Source of the DNA: Clonostachys chloroleuca | Lineage: Eukaryota > Ascomycota > Sordariomycetes > Hypocreales > Bionectriaceae | Reading direction: 5' to 3' | NCBI GenBank assembly: GCA_037952775.1 | Contig: JBANAY010000003.1 | Location: 4,712,001-4,776,000, forward strand | Length of the DNA stretch: 64,000 nucleotides | In this document: positions 54,370-64,000 of the stretch, one piece after another | How the letters are laid out: each line of letters begins with the position of its first letter | Position numbering within the stretch: position 1 is the stretch's first letter | Notes under the pieces: model-generated | What the model was told of the DNA's origin: nothing | The model's database searches: none | The model's input: the letters and a program-made list of their open reading frames with translations, nothing else | Translations under genes and position numbers: made by a program

Positions 54370-55906
54370 TTACAGTTTGGCGATAGGACTGCTGCTGATA
54401 GCCTCCGCAACTTCCTTGGCGCCAACTTCACCTGACGCCAAAGCTCCTTCTAGGTAACCCTTCCAGACAGGAGCAAACTCTGTGCCAACAAAGTGCAAGT
54501 TGCCAGTGGGCTTACCGTACACTGAAGCGTACTTTGTGAAGTCACCGATTTTGGTGATGGGAACCAAAGCTCCTCGGCTGAAAGTCTCCCCTTTCCAGAC
54601 CATCTCGAAGATCTCAATGGGCTTGTAGAGCTCGGAATCATACCCTACATCAAAGATGGAAGCAAGCTGGTCGAGAATAATAGCTCGTCTCTCGTGGGCG
54701 GGCTTTTGCGACCACTCATATCCTGCGTCACCTTGGACGAACAGGGTGAAGGCGTACAGTTTTTTCTCCTCAACGCTGGTGTCGCGGCCAAGCGCCACGG
54801 GGCCTCCCTCGAAACTCATAAAGAATCCGTTGAAGCCAAGATCCCTCCACCAGGGTTTGTCCCAAGCGATTATGACTTTGTTGTAGTTGCCCAACCTGGT
54901 GTTGTCGGAGATTGTCTTGAGCTCCTGAGGTAGGGGTGGGTTGAAAGTGAGCTCCTTCCACATGGTGCTGGGGAGAGAAATTATGCATTTACGTGCACGT
55001 AGGGTTTTCCCGGTCGTGGTATACACATTTACGTGGCTGTCGAGATTCTCTATCGAAGCGACGGGATTGCTGAGTAGGATGTTGTGGGCACCAATCAGTC
55101 GCGCAATGCCCTTGGCGATGCTCTGAGTACCTACACGAGTATGAAGGGTTAGCTGAAGCTGCTTCGACTTTGTGTTTGAAGGCTGGATCGTGCATTATCC
55201 AATCGTACCTGCGTGGAGTCGCATATAATTGCCACCTTGATCATCATCTCCCCGGACGGACAACAGGCCGGTGTTTTTGCGGCAGTAGTCGATGAAATAC
55301 GCTGCAGACTCTTCATGAGACTCGACACCATGCATGGCCTTCGTCCATACATTGACCATTTTGCAAGTCTCGGGCAGAGCACCGAGTGCGCGGACATATT
55401 GGTCCATGGACACATTGTCATCTTCAACTTTGGGAGGGCCGGGTTTGAGCGACTCTGCCTGTACATGGTCACGGATGTACTCGAGATTCTTCTTGACCTC
55501 AGGAGCGAACTTGACGACGTGAATAGAAAATTGTCAGCAACGCCACGATTACATAAAGAAGCCAATGCATGGACCTACTTACCTCTGGAGTGATTCCAAA
55601 TGGGTACACAATCCTCTCGCCGGGCTTCACATTCATGACAGCCTTGCCGGTGAGTCGTTGAACCGTGGTGTTTTTGTCCATGCCGAATTGCTTGGCGTAG
55701 TCCCAGATGCGAGGCTGCTTGGAAGGATTGACCCAGGCAGCGCCGAGATCAGCGGTTCCTCGGTTTGAGGCCAATGGCACGCTCCATGACTTTCCGCCGA
55801 CACGATCACGAGCTTCGACGACGACGACTGACAAACCGACTTGTTGGGCTGAGTAGGCGGCCTGCAGGCCACTGAAGCCGGCACCGATGACGATAAGGTC
55901 CAACAT
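54370..55906 (-). CDS. Flavin-containing amine oxidase
   Basis: FAD-dependent amine oxidase (monoamine oxidase fold), 461 aa, oxidising an amine to an imine with H2O2 release. Exons 55906-55583, 55509-55209, 55130-54370. FAD motifs: IVIGAGFSGLQAAYSA at the N-terminus and VVVEARDRVGGKSWS, then NRGTADLGAAWVNPS. The C-terminal signature LHFVGTEFAPVWKGYLEGALASGE is a close match to the family (GTE...W.GY.EGA..SG). Internal DDDQGGNYMRLHAGTQSIAKGIA matches the RV-GG region across intron 2. No signal peptide or C-terminal membrane anchor, so probably cytosolic; no peroxisomal tripeptide (ends AKL, a weak PTS1-like end). Convergent with the damaged regulator. Confidence 0.93.
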
Positions 55907-58210
55907 GTTGTAGCACTTCACTGCAAAATGAGGCGAAATAATGGATAGAGAGAACACCACATAGAAGGGCAGTCAATGAAGGAGAAACAAGCGTTGATTC
56001 ATCTGCTCTAAATAATGGCCATGCTCCGACACTCGCGGCCCCGATTCCGGGTCTGAGGCGGAGGATGGCTCTCATGGCGCTCATCAATATTACCAAGACG
56101 GGATTTGGGGTAGACACACCGCTGAGTGGCCTCTATGGGGCATTCGGTAGCGAGGAGAAATAAAGCTTAAAAAGTGTCCCCAAACAGGGAGTTATCCATA
56201 GGAATCAGCTGATATGGGTTTAGGCATATCCATTGGCATCGGAAGGCGATCCCGACAAAGGATCTTGCCAGAGCCATTAGAACGGCAGACAAGGTCTAAT
56301 CGGATGGCCTATCAAGGATAGGATCGGATGGGCATGGCCATTCTGCATTGATGGGCGGGCTCTCCCAAGACTTGACTGCTGGTGGCTCTCACCATCATTC
56401 CCTCTTTCGGGTTGGCGTACCGGAGTGGAACCAACTAAATCTGCAAGTTGGAGGCAGGGTGAAAGGGCGAAAGGGGGGTGACATCAAGGGTGTGATCTGT
56501 GAGTTCTCGGGATGGTGTTTTTTGGATTTAGAATGGCCTTAAATATAAAAAAACTGGTTTGTGGTATCTTCTTGCGATATTGCTGATTGTTCAAACATGC
56601 CTATCTTTCGCTTGCCGGTTCTATTTACTAAGCTGAATTAGATTCACCCATTTGAGAAACGTAACTCGGGATAGATATTCACACGATGAATAATAACACC
56701 CACAACTTAAAAAGGGGTCTCAGAAATCATTATTGCTGTATCTACGAAAGGAATCATTGCAAGTCTTCGAGAAGAGAACACCCTTGGCGAGATATTGTAG
56801 ATATCAAACGAAACGGGGCACGAACCACTATCTTGGGACCGGACGTAGCCTTTGAAGGCCCTAGAGCTACTCATGAAACAGCCAGTTAGAAAACCTACCG
56901 CGGAATGGGCTTTTGCGCCTAAAATGTCTTGAATGTCTACCCTTGTGCTGTAAGTCAGGATCGGAGCTAGAGTAGGGTAAGAATGACTATGGAAACACTA
57001 AATGATGGCTTGAATATCGCGGTAGATTGGGATATTCCTGCGGGATGAGATTATGGGGAAGCTGAGGCGCCTCTAGTCCCAGAAGGGAGTGAAGTTGACG
57101 AAGTATTGGTGCAGAGGGAGCATCGATTACGTGTGGACTTCTATAAGTCTTAGAGGTGCCCAAGGGAGAATTTTTAGAGGTTTGTGTGAACTTTAACGTA
57201 CAACGTGAACCTTTATCAGACTCACGACTTCTGCCGACGTGTCCACTATCATTTTGGTCACTAACATCATCATTCAAGGCGGCAGTTTTGCTGGTGTGTT
57301 GAGTGCTGTAGCTATCAGTGCCAGTTACACGGATAGGACAGATCATAATGCTTAGGATCGCAAGATATTGTAGTTGGACTAGTTTGGACCGCTGTAGTAC
57401 AGCTGTTTACAATTTTTTCCTGGCTCTTTGAAATCAAAGAGTTTCTAGTAAATATGTTGATTGATAAGCCTGCAGAAGGTTCGACAGCCTACGTCTGCTG
57501 ACCTGAGGCGGAGTTGGCACACTAGACCGAAAGGTGCGAGGAAGTAGAAAACGATGAAGTAGGCATAGCTGCAAAAATAATTGTTCTAATGAAAATGCAG
57601 GGTATAGAATCTAATGTGGTATCGAGAAGAGGGCGTCGAAGGAGACTTAAGTGGTCCAGCTTAAACAGGAAGAAATAGGCCCTTGAATGGCAATGGCTTG
57701 AACTGACAGAAACTTGAACAAGAGCTGGATTTGAAGATGCATCACACCAGAATAGGCACCGAGATCGGGGCAGAGTATCCGATGCTAGCCGGCCCCTTAT
57801 CTAGATGCCCAGCCACCACCCCGCAGTTGTATGCAAGTTAGAGACGGGAGGAGACAATGCTAACTCGACTTGGCGTAGCATTATCTAAGGATGCAGGATT
57901 TCTCGTAAACAATTGGATGTGTGGAAGAGAGTTGGCGGGGTATCGACCTGGTCAGGCGCCCGAGATACGCCCAACACGCTCAAGACATTCGCCGATCGTG
58001 GAATATCTATCTCCTAATCTTCAGGCATCTGAGCTACGACAATCACAACGAGTGAACTCCGAATTGACAAGATAGTATTTGAGTTTTCACGATCACAAAC
58101 GTGGCATTATCGGGTTATTCTATCTTGCCATCTCGCTGGAACAAGCGACAAAGTCGCGATCCGCATCACGCCATCTGCATCAGTTCAGAGACCGCTTGCT
58201 CGAAGCCAAG
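55907..58210. other. 2.3-kb intergenic region
   Basis: No supported gene. A 119-codon frame at 56987-57346 (minus) starts with ATG but has no recognisable feature. No long repeat, transposon end or RNA gene was recognised. Confidence 0.5.
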
Positions 58211-60019
58211 ATGATTGCCCAAAAGGTAGCTCTAGGGTCCTTCAGGGCTATGTCAGGGACCAAGATATTGTGTTCTACCTCGCTCGGTCTGAAATCCATG
58301 ATGCCTCGCCGTCAACGAACATTTGCATCCATTGCCGCAACTGCTAGTTCGACGGCAGAACAAGATAGTGCCGTTCTGCACCGGTCCCTGAAAACCCCGC
58401 CGATGCTGGTTGTCTCTGCTAGAGAGAGACACCTTACTTTTTCCGATGGCCATGAGATACTTGACTCGACCTGCGGAGCTGCCGTGGCATGTATAGGCAG
58501 CCACAATGACCGAGTGAAGAAGGCCATGATTGAGCAGATTGACAAGTTTTCGTACTGCAATTCTATGTTCTTTGGGCATCCAGTAGGGGAACAGCTGTGC
58601 GCAGAATTGATCCGGGGCACTGAAGGAGCCATGGCAAAGGCTTACATCATGTGTTCAGGTGAGTACCCGATGCTCGCTTGATGCGTTGATCATACACTAA
58701 CGGGAAGCTTGCCGATGATAGGATCTGAGGCTATGGACTCTGCGATGAAGATGGCGCGGCAGTACTTCACCGAAATAAGTCCACAGGAGAACAAACGGAT
58801 TAACTTCATTGCTAGAGAAGGCTCTTACCATGGAACAACAATCGGCGGCTTATCCATGAGCGGCCACGTTGCTCGTCGCAGCCTATTTTTGGACATGCTT
58901 CTACCTAATGTCCACCGGGTCTCAGCTTGTAACGCATACCGCGGAATGAAGAAGGGACAAACAACCGAGGAATATGTCACGCAGCTAGCGGACGAATTGG
59001 ATCGAAAGTTTCAGGAGGTTGGTCCCGAGACAGTCTGCGCATTCGTCGCGGAGCCGGTTGTTGGAGCAGTATGTTTCCCCACGATAAAGCCACATTTCCT
59101 ACTCTAACACGATATTCTAAGGCTCTTGGGTGTGTTCCCTCCGTGGAAGGGTATTTTAAGGCCATGAAGGGTGTCTGCGACAAGTACGGCGCTCTTCTGA
59201 TTCTAGATGGTAGGCTTTCTGCACTCTCTCACAGGGATACCCTTCACTTTATAGAAACTCTTCCGTTGACTAGTTTACAGAAGTCATGTCTGGCATGGGT
59301 CGAACCGGGACACTCCATGCCTGGCAGCAGGAAGGTGTTGTTCCCGACATTCAGACACTTGCTAAAGGGTTGGGAGGAGGATACGCTCCTGTTGCGGGGA
59401 TGATAATCAACCACCGAGTGGCTGATGCCCTAAAAAACGGGACTGGGTAAGTAGGTTCAATGAACATTCATGCAGCGCTAACATCTCAATCAGAGCGTTT
59501 TCACATGGCCATACATATCAGGGGCATCCCGTGAGTTGCGCTGCCGCGCTCGAGGTCCAGCGCATTATTAGAGAGGATGATCTCCTCACAAACGTGAAGG
59601 AGCGTGGACAGCATTTGAGTTCGCTTTTGCACAGATACCTCGACGGCCATCCTTATGTTGGCAATATTCGAGGAAGGGGACTATTTTGGGGAGTAAGCTA
59701 TTCGACCTCAATCAAGTTGTTAGAAAAACCATGCTGACTAGAGCCAAAGATTGAGTTTGTTGCTGATAAGCAGACAAAAGATCCATTCCCGCCTTCATTT
59801 GGTGTTGCCAATCTTGTTCACACAATCGGGCTCAAAGACCAAGGGATAAGCTTATACCCTGGCACCGGGTCTCAGGATGGTGTGAAAGGGGACCACGTTC
59901 TTCTCGCACCAGCGTATACAAGTACGGTAGAGGAGATCGAAGAAATCTCCTTAAAGACCAAACTCACCATCGACCAGACATTCCAGAAGCTTCAAGAGGC
60001 TCATGGTAGACTCGGTTAG
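58211..60019 (+). CDS. Class III PLP-dependent aminotransferase
   Basis: Fold-type I PLP enzyme of the omega-amino-acid/GABA aminotransferase group, 505 aa in six exons: 58211-58658, 58722-59068, 59122-59209, 59281-59446, 59494-59692, 59750-60019. Signatures: SGSEAMDSAMKMAR across intron 1, SYHGTTIGGLSMSG, the cofactor Asp in LLILDEVMSGMGRTG across intron 3, the Schiff-base lysine in TLAKGLGGGYAPVAG, and AFSHGHTYQGHPVSCAAAL across intron 4. About 70 basic, Ser/Ala-rich residues precede the domain (RRQRTFASIAATAS), suggesting mitochondrial targeting. The amino donor and acceptor cannot be inferred. Every intron restores conserved sequence, so the structure is firm; only the first ATG is debatable. 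Confidence 0.92.
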
Positions 60020-62878
<2,859 letters not shown>

Positions 62879-64000
62879 AAGCCTGAACCGTAGCTAGGAG
62901 TACCTGGTGCGTCACCGAGCTACCAACTGGCCAGGTACAAATTTGATGGCCGGTCTTCAGGACAGGGTGCGCCGGATTCGGTTTGGTCTTTGATCATCAG
63001 GAGGGCAGGATGTACTTGTCTGGGCGACCGTTCCATAGTCACCAAACGAGGTTGTTTGCAGCTTAGGAACTGGAATCCCTTGTGAATGTACAATGTGTTT
63101 TGATGGCTGCTCGGCTAAGCTTGATGTAACGGTATCTGTATACTTACGCAGTTCTGTGTAGCCTATCCGCTGATAATTTTCAGTATTTCTCTTCCAGACT
63201 GCGATCCTTTGTGTGAATTGATTCAACCCCAATTATGGGCTGTGACTAGACAGTGTGGCCTGAAGCACTGACCTCAGGACATTCTCGCCTGATCCATTCT
63301 ATTGCGACCGAGGTCTTCCAAATGTCAGCCTCTTACATCGCAATGATTAGGTAAATGTGTACTATCGGGGTCATGAATTTCCGATGGCAGGCCACGCGAA
63401 CGTGGGAAGTTTCGTCATTGATACGAAAGTTACCCAAAAGATGGCACACTCGCCTAGAGCGCAGAGCACATAGTAGGAACCAGTAGACACGATGATCTAT
63501 ACGGATGAAGGATGTGGTACTTGACTGGAGCCTGAGCTTGCAGTTCTGTATCACTTATCCAGGTCTAAGTTAGAAGAACAATTATGGTATCGAGAGATTG
63601 ATATTAATTCTACAACGAGAAGACTATATAGAGACCTTGCCCTTCTCTCCAATACGAAGGGCTTTGGGTGATTATGAAAACCCCTATTGGCTGAAATCTG
63701 AGTACATATGGAAAGACAATCTAATTATAGGACGGCTGGAAAAGGCACGACATGACGTGAGGTCCGCAGGTGATAGCTGAGGACGCGTCATCAAGCTCGA
63801 TGAGAAAATGGCACATGGACTCCAGCATCTGGACTGAAGTCCAATAGGCTCAGGCGTATGAGAGACAGAAATGCGATGTGATCCCTGAATTTAAGGGGCA
63901 TCAAATGCCCTATCAGAGCCCAAAGCCGGATCTTAGCACTCGGTAGTGGAAAGTTGGGCGCTTAATCGGCAGATCGGCCAGCCTTATATCCGCTACGCAT
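62879..64000. other. Right-end flank, no gene seen
   Basis: 1.1 kb downstream of the invertase. Only short frames (60-91 codons) without recognisable features. A gene could begin beyond the window edge. Confidence 0.45.

Noticed and set aside
56987..57346. 119-codon minus-strand frame
   Set aside because: Genuine ATG but no motif; considered as a retroelement fragment and found no supporting signature.
57470..57530. GGTTCGACAGCC resembling a tRNA T-arm
   Set aside because: No matching acceptor stem, anticodon arm or B-box spacing; not a tRNA.

Overview
The window looks like filamentous ascomycete (Pezizomycotina) nuclear DNA. Genes carry many short introns (about 46-140 nt) with fungal signals (GTAAGT donors, CTAAC/CTAAT branch sites). 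Zn2Cys6 regulators are abundant, and the content (sugar and drug transporters, RTA1, GH28, GH32, ferric reductase, short-chain dehydrogenases, an HR-PKS remnant) is typical of an accessory region. Species cannot be named from the sequence. Only the WD40 ribosome-biogenesis gene (RSA4/NLE1 type) is clearly core. Exon structures were built by hand from splice signals, reading frame and family motifs; all family calls are from memory, without searches.

Layout. 0-10 kb: a 5'-truncated Zn2Cys6 factor, RSA4, an RTA1 membrane protein, a small protein with two viroplasmin/RNase H1-type N-terminal domains, a frameshifted unknown gene, a MaoC hydratase and a HeLo-domain relic. 10-17 kb: a ThuA-like protein, a seven-bladed EAR/EPTP propeller protein, and a convergent Zn2Cys6 factor. 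The propeller gene and the factor both have CCGCGG hexamers repeated at exactly 11 bp upstream. 19-27 kb: sugar transporter, 14-TM drug efflux pump, a double zinc-finger regulator and an SDR lacking the catalytic tyrosine. 28-39 kb: ferric reductase, GH28 exo-polygalacturonase, an orphan ORF, an MDR enone reductase, a secreted FAD oxidoreductase and a bZIP factor. 39-42 kb shows no supportable gene, followed by a Cys-rich single-pass membrane protein.

44-56 kb resembles a decaying secondary-metabolite cluster. It holds a frameshifted alpha/beta hydrolase, the C-terminal third of an HR-PKS with nonsense codons (ER-KR-ACP), an SDR with compensating frameshifts and a lost catalytic tyrosine, an intact Zn2Cys6 factor, an intact SDR, a Zn2Cys6 factor frameshifted through its first zinc-binding cysteine, and an intact flavin amine oxidase. 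58-63 kb carries a class III aminotransferase and a secreted GH32 invertase, with a roughly 40-bp sequence repeated twice between them.

Two cross-cutting points. Three introns are best explained as GC-AG introns. Single-base deletions recur in otherwise gene-like frames, so real pseudogenisation and assembly indels must be separated with reads before any broken gene here is interpreted.
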